DNA from: an uncultured Flavobacteriales bacterium
GTDB taxonomy: Bacteria > Bacteroidota > Bacteroidia > Flavobacteriales > Vicingaceae
Assembly: GCA_946886085.1 (NCBI GenBank)
Contig: CAMPHX010000110.1
Location: 1-5,682, forward strand
Direction: 5' to 3'
Length of the DNA stretch: 5,682 bases
The notes below the pieces were generated by a model. The model saw nothing but the letters and a program-made list of their open reading frames with translations. It ran no database searches and was not told the origin of the DNA. Both the position numbers and the translations under genes were made by a program. Positions 1 through 5,682 of the stretch are shown here, one piece after another (within the stretch, counting starts at the first letter, position 1; each line of letters opens with the position of its first letter).

Positions 1-74
1 AGACTAAATCTTTAGTTCTTTAAAAAAAGACTTATAACAAAAACCTAATTGTAGCTGCTTTTTTATAACAAAAA

Positions 75-104
75 ATCCCAACAAGTTAAAAAGCTTGTTG
101 GGAT
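75..104 (-). terminator. Rho-independent terminator after the TonB receptor gene
   Basis: There are two perfectly complementary 11-base arms (75-85 and 94-104, ATCCCAACAAG and its complement) with an 8-base loop. Read on the minus strand, the hairpin is followed by a run of six T (complement of 70-76, partly within the stem end). It begins 26 bases past the receptor stop codon, so it is placed to end that transcript. The plus-strand side has no T run, so it should act on minus-strand transcription only. Confidence 0.8.
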
Positions 105-130
105 AAAAAAGTAAATGTAAAATCTTTTCT

Positions 131-1036
131 TTAAAACAAGTAGCTTAAGCTTACGCCATACGTTCTACCTAACTGATAAGAGTTAAATGTATATTCCACA
201 TCTTTATAAACCTGTGTTTGTTTAACAATAGGATTTAATAAGTTAGATGCCGAAAGTCTTAGTTTAAAATGATCTCCTAAAGTTTTGGTTAAGTTAACAT
301 TTAACTGATGTACGGGTTGAGCTTTTACATTAGGTGTTGCATCTACTACCACTAAAGTGATTTTTTCTCCGGCAACATTGTAGTTTAAGTTTACAGATAA
401 GCCTAACGAATCATTGTTATATCCTAAAAAAGCATTTACTATATAAGGTGACTGACCATACATTTCTCTTGTGCTTGCTGCACTTGGGTCTTGAGCTCTT
501 ATTAATTCTAATTGTTGTTTATCAATATCTACTTTTGAAGTAATTAAAGAAAAATTACCACCAATGCTAAATTGTTGTTTATCGTTTGATATAAAGTTCA
601 ATTGTTTTTTTACTTCCACCTCAACTCCGTAAAGTTTACCGTTTTCAACATTTCTCCATGTTAACTCATCATTTTGGGCTTGTGTGTTAAACACAAACTC
701 AATAGGATTGGTAAAGTTTTTATAAAACACTCCAAAGGAAACCAATTCTCCTAAATTTGGGAACAATTCAAATCTTAAGTCAAAATTATCTACCAATGTT
801 CTGTCTAATTCCGGATTACCAATAATAATCCAATTAGCAGCAAAATCGTAAGAAGCAAACCCGGAAATTTCTCTAAAAGTAGGTCTTGCTAGAGTTCTAG
901 AGTAAGCTGCTCTTAAGTTTGTTTTAGGAGAAAGCGCATAAGAAGTATTAATAGCAGGTAAAATGTCCACACTTTCTAACAAACCTGCTTGTTGTGTTTC
1001 ATCTGCACTAACACTCGTAATGTAAGTAGTCTCCAA
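131..1036 (-). CDS. TonB-dependent receptor, C-terminal barrel fragment
   Basis: This is the remaining barrel part of the same receptor. The longest start-to-stop stretch begins at a TTG at 1036, but family-like sequence (YDWENKKLRVIGGAR) continues upstream in frame to 1081, where the stop cluster begins. The TTG is therefore an artefact of the interruption and not a real start. Fragment residues 51-56 (RPTFRE) and 73-90 (GNPELDRT followed by DNFDLRFE) are typical TonB-receptor barrel signatures, and the last residues, SYLF, end in the aromatic residue expected of an outer-membrane barrel. There is no signal peptide and no separate promoter, so it is unlikely to be made as an independent protein. 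Confidence 0.65.
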   Translation of the reverse strand: METTYITSVSADETQQAGLLESVDILPAINTSYALSPKTNLRAAYSRTLARPTFREISGFASYDFAANWIIIGNPELDRTLVDNFDLRFELFPNLGELVSFGVFYKNFTNPIEFVFNTQAQNDELTWRNVENGKLYGVEVEVKKQLNFISNDKQQFSIGGNFSLITSKVDIDKQQLELIRAQDPSAASTREMYGQSPYIVNAFLGYNNDSLGLSVNLNYNVAGEKITLVVVDATPNVKAQPVHQLNVNLTKTLGDHFKLRLSASNLLNPIVKQTQVYKDVEYTFNSYQLGRTYGVSLSYLF

Positions 1037-1081
1037 TCTTGCACCACCAATAACTCTTAATTTTTTGTTTTCCCAATCATA

Positions 1082-1117
1082 TCAGATTAATTATCCGGTT
1101 GTTATAATTTTCTATCA
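1082..1117 (-). other. Stop-codon cluster disrupting the receptor frame
   Basis: This is a twelve-codon segment in the receptor frame with four stops: TGA (1117-1115), TAG (1114-1112), TAA (1093-1091) and TGA (1084-1082). There are none in the other roughly 925 codons. Its length keeps the frame, so it is not a simple indel. The segment contains a 6-base inverted repeat (AATTAT 1089-1094 with ATAATT 1104-1109). It is bracketed by the direct hexamer ATCATA (1076-1081 and 1114-1119). Confidence 0.75.
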
Positions 1118-2944
1118 TACATAGTTTTTTCTTTTTTCAGAATTATCTTCCATGTAAATGTATTGAGAAACAGGATTTCCTGGTGATGGTAAGTTCATGT
1201 TTTCATCTGCTAAATAATCAACAACACTTCCTGTAAACATACTCGCTCCTTGTTTTCTATAATTATATCTAAACTCACTTAGTGTTCTATCTTGATATAA
1301 ATAAGCTCCACCAAATTTAATTTTTGATGATTTACCATCTTTTTCAAATAACATAAATTCTAAGTTCATTTTGGCATCAAAAGTAGATTGATCTAAATAT
1401 CTGTAAAAACGAGCAGGAGCCGGGTAAGCTGAAGTGTTTATACTGTAAGTAGTATCATTATCTGTACTAATTGTATAATCATTAGAAAAATAACGTTGAT
1501 CTGGCGTATATTGAGAAGACGTAGAATAAACTGTTAACCAATCGATTTTAAGTTTTTTCAGTCCTTCAACATAATGGTCGCCTTTTAATTGGTAACTTGT
1601 TAACTGTCTTTCTTGGTAAGATAAACTTCTTGTTTGGTAGTATAACCCTTGATCTTCTTTTGGAAAAATACCTTCCTGAAAAGTAGTTTCTTTAGTACCG
1701 CTTTGATTACGAACATAGGTTAAACTCAACTTATTGTTCTTTCCTATTTTATAGGAAAGATTTCCTAACGCTCCCATCAACACTTCTTCTTGAGATTTAG
1801 TATCGTTTAATTCTTGTTGCGTAATTAATTCTTCCACCTCATCAACACTACCTGTTAAGCTGTATCTTCCCGAAAATGCATTTTGTTGTTTGTGTACAAA
1901 CTCTCTTGAGTAAGAAAGTCCGGCAACAAAGCCTAAAGTATTTCCAAAAACTGTTTTTTGATTTCCTACAGATAAAGAATAACGTTGGTTGATTGATGAA
2001 GGAGTTTCAACACCTTCCATTTCTTTACTGAAAGATTTAGTAACTTTTTCCAACTGAGCATTATTTACAAACAAAGGAGGAACACCTCCATTTAATATCG
2101 GCTCAGGAATATCTCTACCTCCATCATCTTTACCAAATAATTCAGAGGAAGCGCCTCCGTGAGATAAAAATTGGTCGTTAAAACTAGAGAAAGTATTGTA
2201 ACTAACTCCCGCAGAAAATTGTAAAGTAAATTTTTCAGGAAAATCTTTCGTTTCAATATTTAGCAATCCTCCGGTAAAACTTCCCGGTAAATCAGGAGAA
2301 AATGATTTTACTACCGTCATGTTTTCAATCATATTAGTAGGAAATAAATCTAATTCCACTGCATTTTTGTTGGGGTCTAACCCCGGAATTTCTGCTCCGT
2401 TAAGGGTTGTTTTGCTGTATCTATCGCTCAAGCCTCTTACATAAACATATTTACCACCTTCAATGGTGACGCCTGTAACTCTTTTTGCAGCACTTGCCAC
2501 ATCATTATCTCCTCTTTTGGTAATTTCCTGAGCAGTAATCCCTTCCATTACTGTTGCCGATTTTTGTTTCACTTTTAGCATATAGTTTTCTGAACTTCTA
2601 ACTGCTTTAGCTTCCACCACAAAATCAGATAACGCTACAGAAGAGTTTTGTAAAGAAAAGTTATGCATTACTACTTGTTTATCGGCTACATTAACTTCTA
2701 TAGAATCTGAATTAAAAGAAATGTAAGAACAAATAATGGTTTGTTTCCCTGCAGGAACATTCTTTATAAGGTAATTTCCTTCAAAATCAACAACAGCACC
2801 TATAGAAGTTCCTTTAACAAAAACAGTTGCTCCAATAAGTTCTTCTGCAGATTCAGAGCTAACTACTTTCCCTTTAATCATTCCTTGCGAAAAAACTATT
2901 GTTGTGGTTAAAATTAAACTAAAAGTGCTTACTAATTTTTTCAT
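1115..2944 (-). CDS. TonB-dependent receptor, N-terminal fragment (plug and part of barrel)
   Basis: This is the 609-residue open part of the interrupted receptor, from the signal peptide to a premature TGA at 1117-1115. It holds the signal peptide (hydrophobic 5-18, likely cut near FSQ-G), the regulatory-like beta-sandwich (GKVVSSESAEELIGATVFVK, then GNYLIKNVPAG), the whole plug domain and roughly the first half of the barrel strands. It ends right after EDNSEKRKNYV, a barrel loop region, so a product ending here lacks the closing strands and should not form a stable pore. If translated, it would probably be degraded in the periplasm. No canonical Shine-Dalgarno precedes the ATG, only an A-rich leader, which is normal in Bacteroidota. 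Confidence 0.7.
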   Translation of the reverse strand: MKKLVSTFSLILTTTIVFSQGMIKGKVVSSESAEELIGATVFVKGTSIGAVVDFEGNYLIKNVPAGKQTIICSYISFNSDSIEVNVADKQVVMHNFSLQNSSVALSDFVVEAKAVRSSENYMLKVKQKSATVMEGITAQEITKRGDNDVASAAKRVTGVTIEGGKYVYVRGLSDRYSKTTLNGAEIPGLDPNKNAVELDLFPTNMIENMTVVKSFSPDLPGSFTGGLLNIETKDFPEKFTLQFSAGVSYNTFSSFNDQFLSHGGASSELFGKDDGGRDIPEPILNGGVPPLFVNNAQLEKVTKSFSKEMEGVETPSSINQRYSLSVGNQKTVFGNTLGFVAGLSYSREFVHKQQNAFSGRYSLTGSVDEVEELITQQELNDTKSQEEVLMGALGNLSYKIGKNNKLSLTYVRNQSGTKETTFQEGIFPKEDQGLYYQTRSLSYQERQLTSYQLKGDHYVEGLKKLKIDWLTVYSTSSQYTPDQRYFSNDYTISTDNDTTYSINTSAYPAPARFYRYLDQSTFDAKMNLEFMLFEKDGKSSKIKFGGAYLYQDRTLSEFRYNYRKQGASMFTGSVVDYLADENMNLPSPGNPVSQYIYMEDNSEKRKNYV

Positions 2945-2968
2945 TTTTATTCTTATTATTTGATAGTA

Positions 2969-2976
2969 CAAAGGAA
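2969..2976 (-). promoter_or_regulatory. Possible -7 element for the receptor gene
   Basis: The minus strand reads TTCCTTTG, seven of eight positions of the Bacteroidota -7 consensus TAnnTTTG, ending 24 bases before the ATG at 2944. No good TTTG/TTG element sits about 20 bases further upstream, so this is a weak candidate. Confidence 0.3.
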
Positions 2977-3226
2977 TTACAACAGATTGAATGAGACGTT
3001 AATCGAATGTTACATTAGTGTTATTTTCTGGTAATATTTTATGACAAAAAGTGCCATTTACTTAACACATATGAGTGCTTTATTTTCTCAAATACCCCAA
3101 AAAATGGCTATTTATTAAGGATTTATACCTTGTCTTCATATATTAACTAATTGTTAAGATGGATGATGTGTTTATTCATATTTACAAAAACTACGGCAGT
3201 TTTTTGAATAGATGTACAAAAAACTA

Positions 3227-3258
3227 TTTGCCTGATTTATAAACTTTTTTTATATTTG
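3227..3258 (+). promoter_or_regulatory. Bacteroidota-type promoter for the arr-VOC pair
   Basis: A TTTG at 3227-3230 (-33 element) and TATATTTG at 3251-3258 (a perfect TAnnTTTG -7 element) are separated by 20 bases, within the usual spacing for the primary sigma factor of this phylum. Transcription would start near 3264, leaving a leader of about 60 bases before the ATG at 3327. The leader has a short CTAC/GTAG hairpin (3291-3304) but no recognisable riboswitch. Confidence 0.6.
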
Positions 3259-3326
3259 AGAAAAGATAAGTTTGATAAAAATCAGACCTATCTACATGTT
3301 AGTAGTCATTAAAAAACTCTTAAACT

Positions 3327-3779
3327 ATGACAACACAAAAAAACAAAGATAGAAACAATTCGACTGAACTTAATCCAACTCCTTTTACCCAAACTTACTT
3401 TCACGGAACAAAAGCTGATTTGAAAATTGGAGATCTAATTAAAGCGGGGTTCAACTCCAACTTTGGGCAAAGAAAAAATACAACATATATTTTTTTGACA
3501 GCAACTTTAGATGCTGCTATATGGGGAGCTGAACTTGCTTCTGGTGAAGGGCGTGAAAGAATTTATTTAGTTGAAGCAACAGGTCCAATTGAAGATGATC
3601 CAGACCTAACTGACAGAAAATTCTCAGGTAATCCCACAATGTCATATCGTTCAACTAAACCGTTTAAGGTTGTAGGAGAAGTTACCGTTTGGCAAGGGCA
3701 TCCTGTAGAACAAGTTAGAACAATGAAAGAACACCTTGACAAGCTTAAAGAACAAGGCATTAACTCATTAAATGATTAA
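3327..3779 (+). CDS. arr: NAD+-rifampin ADP-ribosyltransferase (Arr family)
   Basis: This enzyme transfers ADP-ribose from NAD+ to the C23 hydroxyl of rifamycins in the cytoplasm, preventing binding to RNA polymerase. The 150-residue length matches the family. Visible signatures in order are YFHGTKADLKIGD (24-36, with the conserved His26), LTATLDAAIWGAELA (57-71), GEGRERIYLVEATGP (73-87), IEDDPDLTD (88-96, carrying the conserved Asp), GNPTMSYRS (101-109) and GEVTVWQGHPVE (117-128). Together these make the family assignment secure. The tyrosine I recall as Tyr49 in the mycobacterial enzyme seems to be Phe56 here (YIFLT where relatives have Tyr before the Leu/Ile-Thr), with Tyr54 two residues earlier. 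The N-terminus is about seven residues longer and polar. It is the first gene of a two-gene operon with its own promoter. Whether it confers measurable resistance cannot be told from sequence. Confidence 0.92.
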   Translation: MTTQKNKDRNNSTELNPTPFTQTYFHGTKADLKIGDLIKAGFNSNFGQRKNTTYIFLTATLDAAIWGAELASGEGRERIYLVEATGPIEDDPDLTDRKFSGNPTMSYRSTKPFKVVGEVTVWQGHPVEQVRTMKEHLDKLKEQGINSLND

Positions 3780-3790
3780 AAAAACAGAAG

Positions 3791-4234
3791 ATGAAGAAAA
3801 GTAATCTGTTAGAAATGAATAATATAGGTGTCGTTGTAGAAAACCTTGACAACGCCATATCTTTTTTCTCTGAAATTGGTTTAAAGCTCGAAGGGCGTAC
3901 TACAATTAAAGATGAATGGGCTGGTCGTGTTACTGGACTTGGCGATCAGAACGTAGAGGTAGCTATGATGGTTACACCCGATGGACACAGCCGCCTTGAA
4001 ATTTCAAAGTTTATCAACCCAACAACTATATCAGACCATAGAAACGCACCTGTTAATTCTCTCGGTTATCTACGTATAATGTTTAGAGTTGACAACATTG
4101 ACGAATTAGTTTCTCGACTCATAGAAAACGGCTCTGAACTTGTTGGTGAAATGGTTCAGTATGAAAACTCATACCGGCTTTGCTACATCCGTGGAACGGA
4201 AGGACTTCTAATTGGGTTGGCAGAACAACTATAA
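3791..4234 (+). CDS. VOC family protein (glyoxalase/bleomycin-resistance fold)
   Basis: This is a 147-residue protein with the two-module beta-alpha-beta-beta-beta plan of the vicinal-oxygen-chelate superfamily. Module one starts at MNNIGVVVENLDNAISFF (9-26) and module two at GYLRIMFRVDNIDELVSRL (92-110). It ends in TEGLLIGLAEQL. The WAGRVTGLGDQ (43-53), SDHRNAPVNSLGYLR (81-95) and YENSYRLCYIRG (124-135) stretches feel familiar from a VOC subgroup of unassigned function. Of the four usual metal-ligand positions, only Glu70 is kept; the others appear as Asn11, Arg95 and Gly142. A metal-dependent glyoxalase I or fosfomycin-thiol transferase role is therefore unlikely. A binding or sequestration role, or another chemistry, is possible. 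It starts 11 bases after arr and must be co-transcribed with it. Met9 (3815) is a possible alternative start, but the ATG at 3791 fits the operon spacing. Confidence 0.85.
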   Translation: MKKSNLLEMNNIGVVVENLDNAISFFSEIGLKLEGRTTIKDEWAGRVTGLGDQNVEVAMMVTPDGHSRLEISKFINPTTISDHRNAPVNSLGYLRIMFRVDNIDELVSRLIENGSELVGEMVQYENSYRLCYIRGTEGLLIGLAEQL

Positions 4235-4237
4235 AAC

Positions 4238-4278
4238 AAAAAAAGACCTTTCTATCTTGGATAGAAAGGTCTTTTTTT
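4238..4278. terminator. Bidirectional Rho-independent terminator between converging genes
   Basis: There is a perfect 19-bp inverted repeat (4238-4256 with 4260-4278) around a 3-base TTG loop. The core is GACCTTTCTATC, and the outer seven pairs are an A tract on the left and a T tract on the right. This gives a U-run on both strands. It lies 4 bases after the VOC stop and about 19 bases after the stop of the minus-strand lipoprotein gene, so it can end both transcripts. Confidence 0.9.
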
Positions 4279-4296
4279 AAGCTATTTTAAATTATA

Positions 4297-5625
4297 TTAT
4301 GGGAAAGTCAATGTCCAACCTTGAGCCCAATTAGCTCCTCCTGGTTCAAAAGCACCTTTGTACGTTACATTAGTGTACCAAGGATCTATTGGAGCAGCAC
4401 CTGCCGCTAAGCCTGAAGGAATAGGATTAGTTGCTGAAATAGCAACATTTTGAACCGTTAAGTTAGTTACACTTGCGTGAGTTGATAAATCAGCACCTGC
4501 ATTTTCAACAGCTGAAACGATTAAATCTGAACCAATATTTGATAAAACAATACCATCAAACTTAAGTTGTCCGTTATCTAATCTGTTTTTAGAATCTTCA
4601 CCAGAAGCTAAATCTTCAACGTCAATTCCTTTACCAAAGTTATGGAAAATAGAGTTGTGGTATTCTCCTCCTGCATTATCTCTAAAAGTTAATAACCTAG
4701 AAGTCCCGTTTCCGATATAAGTAGCATTAAAAACTTTAGGAGTAGCATAAGGCATTCCATCTTCAGGAGTAGTTCCTCCATCGTGCTCGCCACCTCTATC
4801 TGCATCAGCATTTTGTATTGCTAACCAAAACTGACCTTTTCCTCTAAATCCTTCATCGTAATCAAAAGAATCATCATCACCATTTGAAGCAACTAAATAT
4901 CTTGTATTTACAGTTCCTCCAAACCATTCAAAACCATCATCAGCATTTCCAACAACTTCAACATATTCTATTGTAGTTCCTGAACCAACACCGCCCATGG
5001 TTAATCCATTAATTTCGTTTCCTGCGCCAATGTCAGTACCACCATGTCTGATAGAAACATATTTGAATACTCCTGAATTATCAGCATCATTGCTCCCTCC
5101 ATAAATTCCTCTAGTTTCTGTAGTAGGTATTCCTTCAATAGCAGAAGTTCCCGGAGTAGAATTTAACGTAGCATTTCCTAAAATCATTACCCCACCCCAT
5201 TGTCCTGAAGTAGATAATGGCACAGAACCATTTAACGGATCCGCTTCAAAAGTGAAGATAATAGGTTGTGTTGGCGTTCCAACAGCATTAATTTTACCAC
5301 CTTTTGCAACAATTAGCGCAGAAGCATTTGAGCCTGTTCCCGGCTTTCCTTTAATAACTGTTCCTGCTTGTATGGTTAATTCTTGTCCTGAGTTTACAAA
5401 CACAAAACCATCTAATAAATACACTTTGTCATTTGTCCAAGTAGTTGTTCCTGTTCCAGAACCATTATCAGTAACAGTAACTACATTACTAGGAGTTGGT
5501 GTTGGTGTTGGGTCAACCGGGTCCGGAGTTTTTTTATCATCTTTTTTACAAGAAGTAAAACCTCCAGCAATTCCTACACATAAAGCAGAAATAAGAAGTA
5601 AATTTTTTGTTTTCATTTTTTTCAT
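4297..5625 (-). CDS. Probable surface-exposed lipoprotein with beta-helix body
   Basis: This is a 442-residue protein of unknown function. The start at 5625 (MKKMKTKNLLL) gives a clean lipoprotein signal: a charged end, a hydrophobic core (9-22) and the lipobox FTSC with Cys26. A longer form from 5676 would bury it. Cys26 is followed by KKDDKK, resembling the Bacteroidota export signal for the outer leaflet. Residues 33-46 are a Thr/Pro/Asp linker encoded by a short hexanucleotide repeat (around 5493-5512). The rest is Gly/Asn/Thr/Val-rich with repeated short strands (LTIQAGTVIKG, ALIVAKGGKINAVGT, GGVMILGNA, FKYVSIRHGG, IEYVEVVGN), consistent with a parallel beta-helix. Two acidic blocks, DDGFEWFGG (229-237) and DDDSFDYDEGF (250-260), could bind calcium or a ligand. 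Similar proteins occur widely in Bacteroidota, sometimes beside TonB receptors, and from memory are often mislabelled as transporters. It has no membrane spans to support that. Confidence 0.8.
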   Translation of the reverse strand: MKKMKTKNLLLISALCVGIAGGFTSCKKDDKKTPDPVDPTPTPTPSNVVTVTDNGSGTGTTTWTNDKVYLLDGFVFVNSGQELTIQAGTVIKGKPGTGSNASALIVAKGGKINAVGTPTQPIIFTFEADPLNGSVPLSTSGQWGGVMILGNATLNSTPGTSAIEGIPTTETRGIYGGSNDADNSGVFKYVSIRHGGTDIGAGNEINGLTMGGVGSGTTIEYVEVVGNADDGFEWFGGTVNTRYLVASNGDDDSFDYDEGFRGKGQFWLAIQNADADRGGEHDGGTTPEDGMPYATPKVFNATYIGNGTSRLLTFRDNAGGEYHNSIFHNFGKGIDVEDLASGEDSKNRLDNGQLKFDGIVLSNIGSDLIVSAVENAGADLSTHASVTNLTVQNVAISATNPIPSGLAAGAAPIDPWYTNVTYKGAFEPGGANWAQGWTLTFP

Positions 5626-5659
5626 TTTTAAATTTAGTTTATAATTAACTTTTCGATGG

Positions 5660-5667
5660 CAAAATAA
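5660..5667 (-). promoter_or_regulatory. Possible -7 element for the lipoprotein gene
   Basis: The minus strand reads TTATTTTG, seven of eight matches to TAnnTTTG, 34 bases before the ATG at 5625. The matching -33 element would lie just beyond the window edge, so it cannot be tested here. The leader after it is A/T-rich, with no clear Shine-Dalgarno. Confidence 0.3.
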
Positions 5668-5682
5668 CGAGCACATTATTAC

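Larger units (their letters stand above)
131..2944 (-). pseudogene. TonB-dependent outer-membrane receptor, interrupted by in-frame stops
   Basis: This is a complete-length receptor gene (938 codons including the stop) that would import a ligand across the outer membrane using TonB energy. Domains in the joined frame are: signal peptide about 1-20; carboxypeptidase-regulatory-like domain about 22-100; plug about 125-240, including VRGLSDRY (169-176) and GGLLNIETKDF (225-235); and a beta-barrel to the end, closing in Leu-Phe as expected for BAM-assembled barrels. The ATG at 2944 is chosen because MKKLVSTFSLIL starts a good signal peptide; a longer TTG-started version from 2971 would put nine polar residues in front of it. 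Codons 610, 611, 618 and 621 are stops (TGA, TAG, TAA, TGA). The frame is the same before and after, and both sides match the family closely, so a single ancestral gene is clear. The ligand cannot be told. The gene could be a recent pseudogene or contain a local sequence or assembly error. Confidence 0.8.
2945..3326. other. Divergent intergenic region without a convincing gene
   Basis: This is 382 bases between the receptor start (minus) and the arr start (plus). It is very AT-rich. It holds the arr promoter on the right (3227-3258) and a weak candidate receptor promoter on the left (2969-2976). A small AT-rich palindrome, TTAAC-5-GTTAA (3143-3157), could bind a regulator, but arms this short occur by chance. 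No RNA gene, riboswitch fold or insertion-sequence end is visible. The only notable open stretch is a 27-codon frame at 3159-3242 that overlaps the promoter and is not credible. Confidence 0.6.

Noticed and set aside
1..30. Short palindromes near the left edge (CTAAA-TC-TTTAG at 4-15 and an imperfect AGTTCTTT/AAAGACT pair)
   Set aside because: The arms are too short or bulged and AT-rich. They could be part of a neighbouring gene's terminator outside the window but cannot be supported from here.
1115..1139. Programmed frameshift at the A-rich run before the receptor stop
   Set aside because: One alternative frame is open through the segment, but the family-like sequence resumes in the original frame after 1081. 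That would need two compensating shifts, and the alternative peptide does not look like the family.
3041..3056. TGGCAC followed by TTTTTG on the minus strand, resembling a sigma-54 promoter
   Set aside because: The second half does not match TTGC at the required 5-base spacing (the nearest TTG is two bases too close), so it does not meet the consensus.
3159..3242. 27-codon open frame in the intergenic region (starts MDDVFIHIYKN)
   Set aside because: It has no ribosome-binding signal and runs through the -33 element of the arr promoter. A frame of this length is expected by chance.
3563..3760. 65-codon open frame on the minus strand inside arr
   Set aside because: It lies opposite a secure Arr coding sequence, has no family resemblance and no promoter or leader. 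It is a shadow of the real gene.
3327..4234. Horizontal transfer of arr-VOC judged from base composition
   Set aside because: Hand counts over sample lines give about 39% and 41% GC for arr and VOC, against about a third for the receptor, but the lipoprotein gene is also near 38%. The contrast is too small to support transfer.
5252..5644. 130-codon open frame on the plus strand opposite the lipoprotein gene
   Set aside because: It is antisense to the signal peptide and beta-helix coding region, and its composition is explained by the complement of Thr/Pro/Gly codons. It is not a separate gene.

Overview
The window looks like chromosomal DNA from a Bacteroidota bacterium, most likely a flavobacterium-like lineage. 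Four things support this. The DNA is AT-rich. There is a SusC-like TonB-dependent receptor with an N-terminal carboxypeptidase-regulatory-like domain. There is a lipoprotein whose mature end reads C-K-K-D-D-K-K, the type of signal that sends lipoproteins to the cell surface in this phylum. The clearest promoter is a TTTG / TATATTTG pair, the Bacteroidota pattern, not the E. coli one. I cannot name a genus.

Layout, left to right. Positions 1-130 are a 3' region with a strong minus-strand terminator hairpin (75-104). Positions 131-2944 (minus strand) hold a TonB-dependent outer-membrane receptor gene. It is about 937 codons long but is interrupted by four in-frame stop codons packed into 36 bases (1082-1117). 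Both sides of the lesion stay in the same frame and look well preserved. Positions 2945-3326 are a non-coding divergent intergenic region that carries the promoter of the plus-strand pair. Positions 3327-3779 (plus) encode an Arr-type rifamycin ADP-ribosyltransferase. It is followed after 11 bases by a VOC (glyoxalase/bleomycin-resistance fold) protein at 3791-4234 (plus). A 19-bp perfect hairpin (4238-4278) ends this pair and also serves the converging gene on its right. Positions 4297-5625 (minus) encode a probable surface lipoprotein with a low-complexity Thr/Pro linker and a predicted parallel beta-helix body.

The minus-strand genes (receptor and surface lipoprotein) are envelope genes of a kind often associated with nutrient uptake. 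The plus-strand pair looks like a self-contained small detoxification or resistance operon with its own promoter and terminator, lying between them. I see no tRNA, rRNA, CRISPR array, transposase or attachment site. I do not see a clearly new multi-gene system. The points most worth a second look are the clustered stop codons in the receptor, the apparent Tyr-to-Phe change at an Arr active-site position, and the VOC protein that lacks most of the canonical metal ligands.
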